From the NCBI GenBank assembly GCA_903813345.2, contig CAIIXF020000002.1:28529223-28593222 (forward strand): a DNA stretch of 64,000 nucleotides. Direction: 5' to 3'. Below the pieces are notes generated by a model. That model did no database searches. It was not told the DNA's origin and was given only the letters and a program-made list of their open reading frames with translations. Source of the stretch: Owenia fusiformis. Lineage: Eukaryota > Annelida > Polychaeta > Sabellida > Oweniidae. A program made the translations under genes and the position numbers. Positions 12,683-24,700 of this stretch are shown in pieces; position 1 is the first letter of the stretch; each line of letters starts with the position of its first letter.

Positions 12683-15600
12683 CTCCAGGTCCATACATAG
12701 CGGTTTATCATAGGTTCGTTACAGTAAGGCTTTCCTTCATACTGAAATTATGAAATAACAGTTATGACGAAACACAGTGAAGATTTAATAAATGCATTTA
12801 AAAATGCATTTTATAATCTGTTAAGATGGAAAACACTGTAAAAGACATGTAATGTTGAACATATTGTTTTGCTGGTCAATACTTTATGAAGTTTCATGTG
12901 AATATATTTCAATGCCCCTCAACACCCCTCCCCATTTCAACACGAATGCATGCGTATTTATCTCGCCATAAAGCTATGTTCACACTAACGGCGAATGCCT
13001 CGCTTTAAATCGGAGAGCAAAGCGCCGTCATTTTTGTCATTTTTGTTCATACCAACGGCGCTTTGAAGCGGCTTGGAAAGCGACACCAAAGCGTAACAAA
13101 GCTTGATTAAAGCGTCGGGGTCGTAATAAGGTCGTAGAAAAGCTCGGAGTAAAGCGGGATATTCGGCAAGAGCGCTCAAAAAATTAATCTGTTTAAAAAT
13201 TTTGGGCGCTCTGTTACGAATTGATTAAAGCGCCGAGAGCGTATCAAAGCTTAACAAACCGTAACAAAGCTCAGAAAAGCTTGGTCCAAAGCGTAAGAAA
13301 GCTTAACATAGCTCTGATAGGTTCCTAACGCTTTGATCCCGCTTTGACCAGGCTTTGTAACGCTTGAAATCACGCCTGGATAAGCTTTGATAAGCATTAT
13401 TACGCTTTGATGCGATTATGACGCTTTAAATCAGGCTCTGATACGATTGCCAAGCTCTGTTGTGCATTGTTACGCTCTGTTAAGCTCTGTCAAGCATTGG
13501 AAAATGTCGAGATCGCCGATTTCATGCCGCTTTTGATCCAATGACTGTTTAAAGATGCAGTAGATCCATAAAACCATTGCATCTTTGACTCGAGAACACG
13601 ATGTCAGAACAACAAGATCCAGAAATTCCATATGGACCAGAGCATGACCTATCTGAAGAAGACATGATGTTTGTCGCACGGCGTGATATACCGTGTGGAA
13701 ACTTGTCAAGCGTAACAAAGCCTAGTAAAGCGTTTCAATCCTTGATTAAAGCGTCTCAATTCGTTGGAAAGCTTGAGAGTCCATCATGAAAGTGTAACAA
13801 AGAGTGTCAGATATTGATGAAAGCGTCAGACCTCGTGTCAGATCTTCATGCCAGATCGTAGCAAATCTTGAGACATCTTAGCGAAGCGTGTCAAGTGGTA
13901 ATAGACCATGAAGAAACTGGGGTCCCCGCATTGAACCAAGCTCTGTTAAGCTTTCCTACGCTTTGGGTCAAGCTTTGTTGAGCTTTGTTACGGTTTGTTA
14001 AGCTTTGATACGCTCTCGGCGCTTTAATCAATTCGTAACAGAGCACCCAAACTTTTTAAACAGTTAAAATATTTTTGGCGCTCTTGCCGATTATCCCGCT
14101 TTACTCCGAGCTTTTCTACGACCTATTACGACCCCGACGCTTTAATCAAGCTTTGTTACGCTTTGGTGCCGCCATCAAAGCGCCGTTGGTGTGAACGTAG
14201 CTTAACACCCAATCTCCATTTCAATACGAATGCATACATGTATACCTCACCATACACCCAATCTCCATTTCAACACGAATGCATACAAGCATACATGTAT
14301 ACCTTGCCATAACACCCATTCCCCATTTCAACACGAATGCATACATGTATACCTTGCCATAACACCCATTCCCCATTTCAACACGAATGCATACATGTAT
14401 ACCTCGCCATAACACCCATTCCAAATTTCAACACGAATGCATACATGTATACCTCGCCATAACACCCATTCCCAATTTCAACACGAATGCATACATGTAT
14501 ACCTCGCCATAACACCCATTCCAAATTTCAACACGAATGCATACATGTATACCTCGCCATAACACCCATTCCCAATTTCAACACGAATGCATTCATGAAT
14601 ACCTCGCCATAACACCCATTCCCAATTTCAACACGAATGCATACATGTTTACCTCGCCATAACACCCACTCTTGCATACAAGTATACCTCACCATACACC
14701 CAATCTCCATTTCAAAACGAGTAATGTCGTATACCTCGCCATGACTTCCCGTAGAAACAATTTTGCCGCATTTCTCACATTTGAGACAAGTTCTGTGCCA
14801 ATCTTTACTTCGAGATGTCACCTTGTCAGCTGAAATAAAAAGTTATGAATATGGTATTATCATGCACATCATTAAAATCCCGCAGTCAACAGAGCTACCT
14901 ACAGTACTACACACGAAATAAAAAACGGAAAATTACGCCAGTGTCAACTTTCGGTTGACACGAAAAAAATCAATTGGCAAAAAAATGGTATTCAAACTGT
15001 TAGTTTGACTTGATGTTGGCACACTTTGACACATTATAAGTTCAATTCACAAGCTAACGGAGCACCACATTTATGGCCCCGAAATGACTTATCCATCATC
15101 TAAACTCGAGTTTGTAGAAAGAAATTGAAACGTGGCCATTTTGCAGTCGAAGAAAAGTGCTTTATTTTTAGTCGGTAATCTCAATTATGAATGGTATTGC
15201 GGTATTACAAGCGCGGACGTTAGAGAACATTTTTTGCACAGCTTTTAAATGCTATTTCGATGAAAATACAGATAATAGGTAGTACAGAAAGTAGGTACAT
15301 ACGTAGTACCAATCTCTTGATTGGTTTATTCATCTTGATAAAGATATGGTGCCAGAGTTAAAATACAGTAAGAGTCACGATTGGCCTATGTAAATACGGT
15401 AATAAATTTAGGAATTCAAGACTTTTCACTGTAGAACGGAGTTTCCTTAACGAAAATTACAATTCCCGGCACCATAATAAAAGACGACTACAATAACACG
15501 GTTAGGGATAGGCGTAGCCCCCCCCCCCCATAACCAATAAAAATATAACCATGTGATAGAAGATGGCTTGTTAATGCCACAATCTCAACCCCCCCCCCCC

Positions 15601-15804
15601 TGACCGAAAACCGAAATTTCTTTTGGCGATTGCACCACCACCCTCCCCGACTGAAAGCTGGCTACGCCCCTGCTAGGTGTAGGAATTTTTAATTTCTACA
15701 AAATGTGAATAAACCACGAACTTCAAACGATGTTTAAAGTAACGGAATAATGTATTGCACTTACCGTGGTACACTTCTTTGTTGCATTTTGCACACTTGG
15801 ACAT
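12683..15804 (-). CDS. CRIP-like LIM-domain protein gene, likely broken
   Basis: Exon 1 is 15804-15765 ([16 protein letters not shown]), exon 2 is 14829-14735 ([20 protein letters not shown] and on to GSHGE) and exon 3 is 12741-12683 ([10 protein letters not shown]). Together they follow the cysteine-rich intestinal protein (CRIP) LIM domain nearly residue for residue. Zinc ligands C4, C7, H25, C28, C31, C34 and the Cys of PYC are present. CRIP proteins are small cytosolic or nuclear adaptors of two zinc modules. Exon 3 is odd: after NEP the frame loses the last Cys ligand, and the expected MYGPGG motif sits in another frame, so small deletions or a sequencing error are likely. No fourth exon (the family's short tail) was found. 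Intron 2 holds a minisatellite and a transposon. All three acceptors and donors read GT/AG. Confidence 0.8.
12917..12968. repeat. 50-bp minisatellite, left fragment
   Basis: One unit (ACACCCCTCCCC, then TTTCAACACGAATGCATG, then TCTCGCCA) is cut off from the main array at 14206-14748 by the foldback transposon at 12972-14202. Removing the transposon and one TAA copy rejoins the consensus CGCCATAACACCC exactly. Confidence 0.9.
12972..14202. mobile_element. foldback transposon F1 with TAA target duplication
   Basis: The element is 1231 bp between TAA duplications at 12969-12971 and 14203-14205. Its ends are AGCTATGTTCACACTAACGG and the inverse of AGCTACGTTCACACCAACGG, and inverted pairing runs several hundred bases inwards. 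The body is a dense series of short motifs such as AAGCTTTG, TACGCTTTG and AAAGCGTAACAAAG. A small frame from 13601 reads MSEQQDPEI and later [13 protein letters not shown]. Insertion into the minisatellite fixes both borders. A 3-bp TAA target fits PIF/Harbinger-type transposition, and an acidic stretch followed by ARR is reminiscent of the start of those transposases; that last point is inference. No full transposase is present, so it is non-autonomous. Confidence 0.88.
14206..14748. repeat. 50-bp minisatellite, main array
   Basis: About 11 units, mostly 50 bp and 80-100% alike by eye, of the form ACACCCATTCCC, TTTCAACACGAATGCATAC, ATGTATACCTCGCCATA. The last unit overlaps the end of CRIP exon 2. 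On the gene strand every unit contains GGCGAGGTATAC, the same bases as the real exon 2 splice donor. The unit length is not a multiple of three. Confidence 0.95.
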
Positions 15805-17870
15805 ATTGAACTTTTTCCTCTCCAAATTTTCATTTATACGGAGTAGTCACCTGGTCACTGGCTTATTGTGGATTTGTAAATTTATAACGGATTTATATAA
15901 ACTCTTCTTGTAACTATAGTTTAAGGCCAATTTGGGAGATTTAAACAGATCCAATACTGCTGGTTGTATGTAATTTGCACAGGGGTTTATATTTGGCATA
16001 CATACAAAATCATGTGTTTCACCATTATTAATAATTTCATGAAATACAGGGTGGGCCAAAGGTGTTAACGATTTTACAATCTTTAAATTCATTGTTATTG
16101 ATATGATTCTTTCATATTTTTGAGATGACAAAGAATCCATGAAAGGGTTCACATGATCACTTGATCGATTATATGTAGATCTAAAAACATTGCTCTCGAT
16201 GTACAGTATTACTTAATAATATGTTGCTGTTTGATGTTTGACTGTTGAATGTGTGTAAATGTTTATAGTGTTTATATTTACGTGCAAAATGTCACAACCG
16301 TCCAATTTTTTACAGACGCCGAACACCAATTGCCGAACGCCGTCACAGTCCACAAAAAAAACTCACTGCGCCAACTATTATCTATCTTTGCCTATATGTT
16401 TTTTTTACCAACAATATTCTTTAAACTGCTTGATGAATCTATTTTTGTCTGGTAGAACAATAGAAATGAATGTAAAATGTATTTTACAGAAATATGGAAT
16501 TAACCCACGTCCTCTATTTGCAACTTAAGTGTACCCTCTTTCCCTTTTAAACGTGGTCACGTGGTAGGGTAGTGTGTATATACAAGTGTATCGTATTTAA
16601 TAAGATGAAAAACTAATCGATAAAATGCTGGTATGATATCGTGCAATGCATCTCTAAATAAAGCCAATTGGTTGAAAAATTCTTCGTACCAGCATCATAT
16701 TTGTAATATTGCAAACAGTCTGAACACACGATTAATTATCAATACCTTGAGATCATCCTTCAGAAATCCTATCGCTGGTGTAGGTGTTCCGACAACCGTG
16801 TTATTTGATGGTCGAGAAAAACATCTTATTCGAACAGAGATAATGATAAACCATACACGACCTGAACGAGGGTTGTTCTAAATGTCTTGAAAATTTTTGC
16901 TCTCATATTAACACTTTTTAAATTGTTGGCAGCATATTTCACATGGAAGAACTTTTGAACATTTGTTGTTCACTTTTGTAATGGGTACTTTTAAGGAGGC
17001 TAAAATGAGTCAAAATCATCCAATATTTTGAATTTAGGACCACATTATATGCATGCAATACAAATTTATTTATTGTTATATTACTATGAGCACATATTAG
17101 ATTTGATTGATGTATACTGGACAGTGCCCCATTTCACACTTCTAAAATATTGGCCTTTGCAAGTAATGCACTTTTGCCTTTTGATCACCCAGTTATGGTA
17201 ATTTTTTCCATCGTGACTCGCGGAGTCTGGCCTCTCAGGTTTTTAGTGTTTAGCCTCCTGGTTTGGAGTTGTCATTTAAGGGTCAGTCATCATTTTTAAA
17301 TCATCATCTTCTGACACCTCATAATGTACATGTGTATACTCCTTGTATACATTCATCACGGTAACATGAGTTTGTGTGGCTGGGAGACCAAGTAAAGTAT
17401 GAAAGGTCGCAACTGAACATTGACTTCCTATCAAGTTGGAGAATTGCAGCCATTTTGCAATTTCTTGACCATGACTGAGTTTGTTTTGGATCTATTGAAC
17501 TGTTGCAATATAACATCACAATACTTAATCTCATCGTTTGTGCTAGGTGAACATCATATGCTTAATAAATGTAATGATGTCCTAAACATTTTAAAGAAAG
17601 AAGTATGAATAGAATATTGACCTTTTCATAATTAAAAAACTGGTACCTGCCCCGCCCATCCCTAACCCATGTAGCTTCCAGATCCGCCACTGACCACAAC
17701 TGGCTAACAAAGATGACAAAACAATCCCAAATCTCAGGTGAACGTGTGCGACATCTATTAATTAAATTACCTGTAAAACACGCGTCTAAACTGCATTCCA
17801 CATAAGAGAAGGATTGTCAACTTGAGGATAAACGTACGTCGGATGTGACCTTCTTTACAAAAACTATATA
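15805..17870. other. spacer upstream of the CRIP-like gene
   Basis: No gene is recognised. At about 16275-16360, TGCAAAATGTCAC followed by TTTTTTACAGACGCCGA is a diverged copy of a dispersed motif also near 10095-10160 and 32610-32690. Two C-runs of about 10 bases lie at 15520 and 15591, inside the intron next door. ORFs here lack domain similarity. Confidence 0.4.
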
Positions 17871-17879
17871 AAGAGGATA

Positions 17880-18395
17880 TATAGAGATTATCCTATATGA
17901 GGTTCAGGATATTGGGATTATCCCGTGGCCAATATAATATATCTCCCCGAGGGCCGTAGGTCCTGTTTATCCCATACCGATCTTGGTCATCTGGTTCACA
18001 TTGTTCAATTGGCCATCAGAAAATTTCCATTCAATCGTGGAAATATTTTAGAAGATTCATGTTCAGTTTTGTTTTCTTGGCCATGACCGAGTTCTTTCAG
18101 ATATTCACCCAGATTTATTTTCTCGAATCTTTGATTATTATCTGGATGCTCATTCCCTTCTATCATCAAACAGATCGCGATTGTCTGCGTTTTTCCACTG
18201 TCGTTTACAGTTATTATGCGAACGTTACAAAATAAACCAATATGCGAACGGCGATTATGACATAGCGGGCAGATATACTATATCTGCCCGCTCGGAGCGG
18301 GACGTAAAGCTATCTGCCCGCTGATGAAAATATAAGTTTTTACAAACCTGCTTTATGTACCTATAACACGTCCAAGTATGGGATAAAAACAATTC
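17880..18395 (-). repeat. palindrome-ended element R2, copy 2 (inverted)
   Basis: This is the inverted counterpart of 11205-11760. It starts with GGTTCAGGATATTGGGATTA and GGCCAATATAATATATC but keeps only half of the terminal hairpin. It then has the inverse of AACAATCGCGATCTGTTTGA, and ends with the palindrome GGCAGATATACTATATCTGC. The short frame that begins with ATG in copy 1 begins GTG here and is out of frame, so it is not a maintained gene. Confidence 0.75.
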
Positions 18396-18834
18396 CCTTA
18401 TCCTTAGATAAATGTGATATACTTTTCTTAAGAACACTAGAAGAACACAAGGTTAGCCTACACTGTATGTCTACCAAATGAGACCTCCCACCGCAGAACA
18501 CAGATCGCAGCACTATCAAAATGAGGGATTAAAATGTTTTCTTTATATTGAAACATCACTATGAAATGAACATTTTAATCCTCGCTGGCTTTTTAGCCCT
18601 TTTAATTCAAGACAATAGGCTCCAAATATATCACGGGGAATTTATAAAATATTTTGAGATTTTTTGTAAGGAATGGATCGGAAGATTAGTTTTGATTGCA
18701 ATTTTTACCACCTATACGTTTTTATTTGACAATACAAAGACTTTTGCATTTCATGTTTTTATATATGACCTTGAATCAACGTCTGATATATGTCTTGTAT
18801 TCAGCATGATCAAGCACAGAGTTTTGCGATCATT

Positions 18835-21290
18835 CCAGTTTTTATGACATCCTCCAGGTCATTAAACCTACGTTCACACCAACAGCGCTTTGATGGCGCT
18901 TTAAAGCGGCTTGTAAAGCGGTACCAAAGCGTAACAAAACTTGATTAAAGCGTCGGGGTCGTAATAGGTCGTAGAAAAGCTCGGAGTAAAGCGGGATATT
19001 CGGCAAGAGCGCCAAACATTTTTAAAGCTACGTTCACACCAACGGCGAATGCCACGCTTTAAATCGGCGAGCAAAGCGCTGTCATTTATGTTTACTTTTC
19101 CAAAAATATCACGATCTCCTAAGTAATGTTACGCTCTAATAAGCTCTGATACGCTCTGATTTCCCGACTTGTTACGGTTCCTCACGCTATGATCCCGCTT
19201 CGACCAGGCTTTGTTACGCTTAAAATCACGCTTTGATAAGCTTTGGTAAGCATTATTACGCTTTGGTGCGGTTATGACGCTTTAATCAGGCTCTGATACG
19301 ATTGCCAAGCTCTGTTGTGCATTTTCGAGATTGCCTTTATCATGACGTTTTTGATCAAATGGCTGTATAAAGATGCAGTAGATCCATAAAACCATTGCAT
19401 CTGTGACTCAAAAAGACGATGGCAGAACAACGAGATCCAGAATTTCCAGATGGACCAGATCATGACCTATCTGAAGAAGACATGATGTTTGTCGCACGGC
19501 GTAAAAGAGCGTGAGAAAGCGCGAGGAAGCTTGTCAAGGGTAACAAAGCGTTTCAATCCTTGATTAAAGCGTCTCAATTCGTTAAAAAGCTTGAGAGTCC
19601 TTCATGAAAGCGTAACAAAGAGTGTCAGATATTGATGAAAGCGTCTGACCTCGTGTCAGATCTTCATGCCAGATCGTAGCAAAGCTTGAGACATCTAAAC
19701 GAAGCGTGTCAAGTGGTAACAGACCGTGAAGAGACTGGGGTCCCCGCTTTGAACCAAGCTCTGTTAAGCTTTCCTACGCTTTGGGTCAAGCTTTGCTGAG
19801 CTTTGTTACGGTTTGTTAAGCTTTGATACGCTCTCGGCGCTTCAATCAATTCGTAACGGAGCGCCCAAAATTTTTAAACAGTTTAAAAATTTTGGGCGCT
19901 CTTGCCGAACATCCCGCTTTACTTCGAGCTTTTCTACGACCTACTACTACCCCAACGCTTTAATCAAGCTTTGTTACGCTTTGGTGCCGCTTTACAAGTC
20001 CCTTTAAAGCGCCATGCTTAGGTGCCGCTATGCTCGCCGATTTAAAGCGTGGCATTCGCCGTTGTTGTGAACGTAGCTTTAGAGAAAGTGGGTCAGTTGT
20101 TTCACATATCATAGTAGCCAATTGCAAAACAACACAAGTCCCAATTCTGTATATTTATTCTCATTTCTTCACTTCTAAGATTAAAGTCTCTACATTTTGC
20201 ATACGTATTCCCAGGAAAAATCCTATCATAGAATTTTATTGGTTTTAATTGTAATTTATTTGTTGAAAATAGAGAGACATTTGATTTTGATCGGTCTATC
20301 ACCAAAATTTAGTGAAACAAAATGCAACATTTTGACGTTATTAATAGTAATCACTACTTTTGGAGTAATAACTCCAAAATAACCACATATTTTCTTATTC
20401 ACCACAAGTGTAACTGTAACTGTTTTAGGTAAGTGAGACATTTTCGAGAAAAATGATATGCAGAAACATGATATTTTAAATAAAACGGGGCAACAGTGTC
20501 AAGATATAGGGAGAGAAAATATTCTAGCATAGTAAGAGCATTCAATATACAGTTAGGAAGAATAACACAGGCCTTGAGTTTATTGATTTTCTCCCTATAT
20601 CATGACATGTATAAAACGGGGCCAAAAACGACCTTTTGAGCTTATTCCATTCTAATCAAATGAATGATGACATATTTGGTATCATCTTAATGCTTGTAAC
20701 ATGTGCTTCACTGTGGTATGTATAGTATGATCTCAGATGCTATAGTGTGACATCACAGTGGTACCAAACGACCTTAAATGGAAAAAGAAGCACCAAAATG
20801 CGAGAAAATAATGGTGAGACTCGAACATTCTTTTGCACATTCACTATTTGCCACAATCCATTGCAGGATCTGATGACTGGCAAAAAATAATTAGGATGAT
20901 AGTTATTGTCAATAAGATTAGAGACACCATATTGTATCTGTCATTTATAACTTGAATTTTATTAAGTACGTAAAAATGTTGCATTTCTTGCAAAAAATGG
21001 AAAATTTTGATTATAGACCAATTAAAATCAAATCTTTCCCTATATTTTACAAATAAATTATACTCAAAACCAATAAAGTTCTAGGTTAGGATTTCTCAAA
21101 AAAATATGCATGCAAAATGTGTTGACTTTACTCATAAAAGTGAAGAAATGAGAGTAAATATACAGACTTGGAACTTGTATTGTCTCGGCTACTATGCACA
21201 TGGCCTCTGTATTTTGAACCTTTCACTGGATTAGTTGTTAGATTAGCAATAGTTTTTTGGGCTATCCTGGAGGACATCATTTAAGGTTAA
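18835..21290. repeat. long inverted repeat hosting the F1 copy
   Basis: The right arm, 20955-21290, is the inverse of a left arm made of 18835-18868 plus 20087-20345. The F1 copy interrupts the left arm. Landmarks are GACATCCTCCAGG at the outer left, matching CCTGGAGGACATC at the outer right; TCTCATTTCTTCACTT matching AAGTGAAGAAATGAGA; and TTTATTGG matching CCAATAAA. A smaller inverted repeat (GATATAGGGAGA against TCTCCCTATAT) is at 20496-20606. Confidence 0.7.
18869..20084. mobile_element. foldback transposon F1, second, rearranged copy
   Basis: The left end is ACCTACGTTCACACCAACAG preceded by TAA. A second left end, AGCTACGTTCACACCAACGG, lies inside at about 19026 and is the true mate of the right end near 20080. 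The body matches F1 at 12972-14202, including ATG at 19419 and a 31-codon frame to 19514 that again has [13 protein letters not shown]. The flanks are TAA at the left and TTA at the right, so the copy may be a nested or recombined pair. It lies inside the longer inverted repeat 18835-21290. Confidence 0.75.
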
Positions 21291-21643
21291 GCTGGTACGT
21301 TATGACAAATCCTATCAGCCCTATCCTATCACTCCTGTAAATCAGGATTTCCAAATGACCAGAAATGTGTGAAAACGACACACGTAATGAAGTTCACATA
21401 ACATATTAGCATTCTTACCTGGTGAAAAATAAAAATGTCTCGGGCCACGATGTTTGTTTAATTGTTGTTAAATGTAATTACAAGTCAATCAGTCTAACAG
21501 TGAGATCACACCTGCGACCACTAAATGCAAATTAATTAAAAAAAGTTTTAAATTGACGATACCTTGAAACGCCGTGCCACTGACCGATGCTAATTTATTC
21601 ATTATTAATCAATTGGTACAAGAGGCAGTGTAAAGAAAACTAG

Positions 21644-21650
21644 TATATAA
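21644..21650 (+). promoter_or_regulatory. candidate TATA box for GGT-B
   Basis: TATATAA lies about 130 bp upstream of the GGT-B start codon, in a setting (CTAGTATATAAGGGAAGC) that would place transcription start near 21675 with a 5' leader of about 105 nt. In-frame stops lie between it and the ATG. No transcript evidence is available. Confidence 0.4.
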
Positions 21651-21781
21651 GGGAAGCATTTGTTTCCGATTGAGTTAACTTCACGAGCACGCGAGCCCAA
21701 TATATGAACAGTAAATTCAATGAACGAGTAGATCTGAAGGAGTACATATACATTATATGAATTAAGAACTAAAATAACACT

Positions 21782-24700
21782 ATGTCTCTATCAGAAATTA
21801 ATTCTTACATCTTGCAAATCCAAGGATCACAAAAGTTGAATAAAGATGAAAGTGGATTCACTTTATTCGACAAAAAACAAGAATTTTGTCAAAATGAAAC
21901 TGAAGCTTTACACACACTGAAATGTCATAAGGATCACTTCATTTCTTCTTCTCCAATGGGAAACTATTGTCAGGCAGCCGCTGTCTCTCCAACCGACATA
22001 GGATCAGAAACAGCTAAGTACGGTTTAACCTTAATGTCTGCAACGTAATTTTTATAACATTAAAGTCCCCGTCTAAAGTTTGAAAATATTTTTTTATCAT
22101 TCATTTACTATTTGTCAGGATTTAAAAAGTGATTTTAGAGATTTTTGAACAAAAAAATTTTTTTGAAAAAAAGTTGTGAGCATTTCATTTCTCAAATATT
22201 CAAATTTCCCGCCATTTTTCAAAAAAGTTGAAATTTCCTAATCATCAAATATTTCTTAATGCATTTCAAAAAAGATTATATTTTTAACACCAATGCAAAG
22301 ATTGAACAAAAGACACACTATTTCAATAATAAAATGTCATATTTAATGGGCCACTTCAATGTTTTAGCTTATCAAAAATATTTTGAAACATTAGTGATGT
22401 CACTAAGGTAACAAAAACTTTTTGAAAAAAATTGAATTTTTTTTTTCGATGTCAATCTTTTCTAAATATGTTAGACTTTCATAAAAAACCAATGTTGATT
22501 GTCTAACCAGGTTAAAAGGAAGAATAAATTATGTTTTAGATATCATTGTACCATTGGTTTCTATGAGAACTAAAATTTTGAAATGCATTTTTCTCAGAAC
22601 CATTTTCATGCACTGATAAGTTCATTTCTCGCTTGTTTATCAACCGATTTTCTTAATTTTTTCGGCAAAAAACATGGGAGGATGTATGCTATGCATTGGT
22701 ATGAATTATGGCTAATTAGAAGATATGAGTGACCTCTAAAAGTTGGTTTTAAATAAATCCACAAATTTTGGAACAAAAAGTCTATCAAAAAACACTTTTT
22801 GTAATTAAAAAAAAAAGTTCCACATATCACACTTTGATAACATTGGGTAAGACTACAATATAAGCCAAAGTGGTTTAAACTTTACATGGGGCCTTTAAGA
22901 CTCGAGTGGGATCATTTGGACCCCCACCTCCCTCCCTGGCCAGGGCGGTTTTCATAACTTGTCCGATTTCAGTAATGTTGGTATTGTTGATAACCTTATT
23001 CAATTACGTCTTCAGAAATTCGTTTTAAGAATAGGTCAACAAAGGTCCAATCGAGGTCAACGTAATCTAGTGGTAAACATTTTTTGTCAGTCCGTGATAA
23101 ATTTTCAATTTTTCGAAATAAATCTTTGGGTGCCAAAAATTGCTTCGAATCTATTATCTTTCAACTGAAATAAAAATCAAGGTAAACAACTAAACTTTTA
23201 CGCTTTCAATGATAGCAGGTATCGCGAAGTAGTAGTATTCCAATATAATTTTCGGACCATAATTTTGCCTAGCAAGCCCGGGTGTAGGAGAATGACGTAA
23301 AGATTTAATGTAGGATTGATCTGGGAAGTGTATGTCTAGGTTGATAGTTATAGATTAGAACGAAAATGAAATTAAAGTCTTTCTCCATTCTAAACTAACA
23401 AGCATTTTTATCACATGATAAGTCACTCACTTAACATTAAATCTCTTCTGGGAAGTAGAGGTTTCTTTGAAAATATGTCCAGGGCGTTGAGACATAGGTT
23501 GAAACGAAAATGAAAAGAACATATCCATTTACAGGCCCAGTGTTTAAGATAACTTGCGAAGACAAGCTAACCTTGTATTCGCAAATGCAAATATCGGCTA
23601 GCGACTACCGGATTAACTTCTATTTTATGCCCAACTCGTTTATATATGAATTGAATAGTGCCAGGTACTATTCATATTTAAATGAGTTGCTGATAAAATA
23701 GTAGGTTAATCCGATAGCCGACAGGTGTTAGTTGCATTCGCGAATACAAGGTTAGTCGCAAGGGAGAGGAAGTTATTTATATATTAGACAACCCCTTTGC
23801 GATTTTAATACTCGTGTGATGATCAATAATGTTGGTTATTGTACTTATTCAATGACCGCTTCTGAAATATTTATTGGGTTATATGTTATAAACCAAAAGA
23901 ACCCAATAATAAGGTCTGTACTTATTAACGATTAATATTGTAAGTATAAAAGATTAATCCACTTTCCGGTTATCTCAAAATGTGCTTGGAACTATACCAT
24001 TTGACTTATATGGGACATCCACCCCAAGAGAATATCCTAGGAATTAAAGCATGTGAATAGTTTACACAATTTGAGAAATTGTTGACATACATGAAACCTA
24101 TTTGAAACAGCATTTATATTATTCAAAAGCGTTCGTAATCAATGATTCCAAGCCTTCTGAAGTTTGAAAAATAAAAAGTACCTGGGTGTTAATCCATAGA
24201 TAATCCATAAAAAGAAATATTTTGGGGACTACATGGTGCAATTTTAGAGTCAATAAAATATAGAGTGTATTGATGTATTGATCAATTTAGATAAAAAAAA
24301 AACACAAGCGACATGCATAAAAAATCCTCCAATTCATTCTACAAACAACTCGCGGTCCTTTTTGTGATACTCCCTAGAACTGCTTGTTGTGAATTGAACA
24401 AATATTCATTTATGTCCTAAAGCTAAACATTTGTTAAGAACCATTGCAATTCGGAGGGCATTTTCTTTTTTGTAATTTACTCACGCCCGAACGCATGTGC
24501 AGTTTTATACATTTGAGGGTACTCAATTGCGTGTCATTGTGAAGCAATAGTTGCAAAGATGCATTATAATTCAAGTCTAACTTTTTTTATAGAGATATCC
24601 TGTCCAAAGGAGGTTCAGCAGTTGATGCGTGTATAGCAGCTCTGCTTTGTAACGCAGTAGCAAATCCCCAATACAGTGGACTCGGTGGAGGCTTGTTTAT

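Noticed and set aside
14206-14748. CRISPR-like array
   Set aside because: Units follow directly without spacers, and the DNA is clearly eukaryotic; it is a minisatellite.
14221-14821. ORFs of 60-97 codons over the minisatellite
   Set aside because: They are products of the 50-bp repeat, whose length is not a multiple of three. Only the 14735-14829 part is a real exon.
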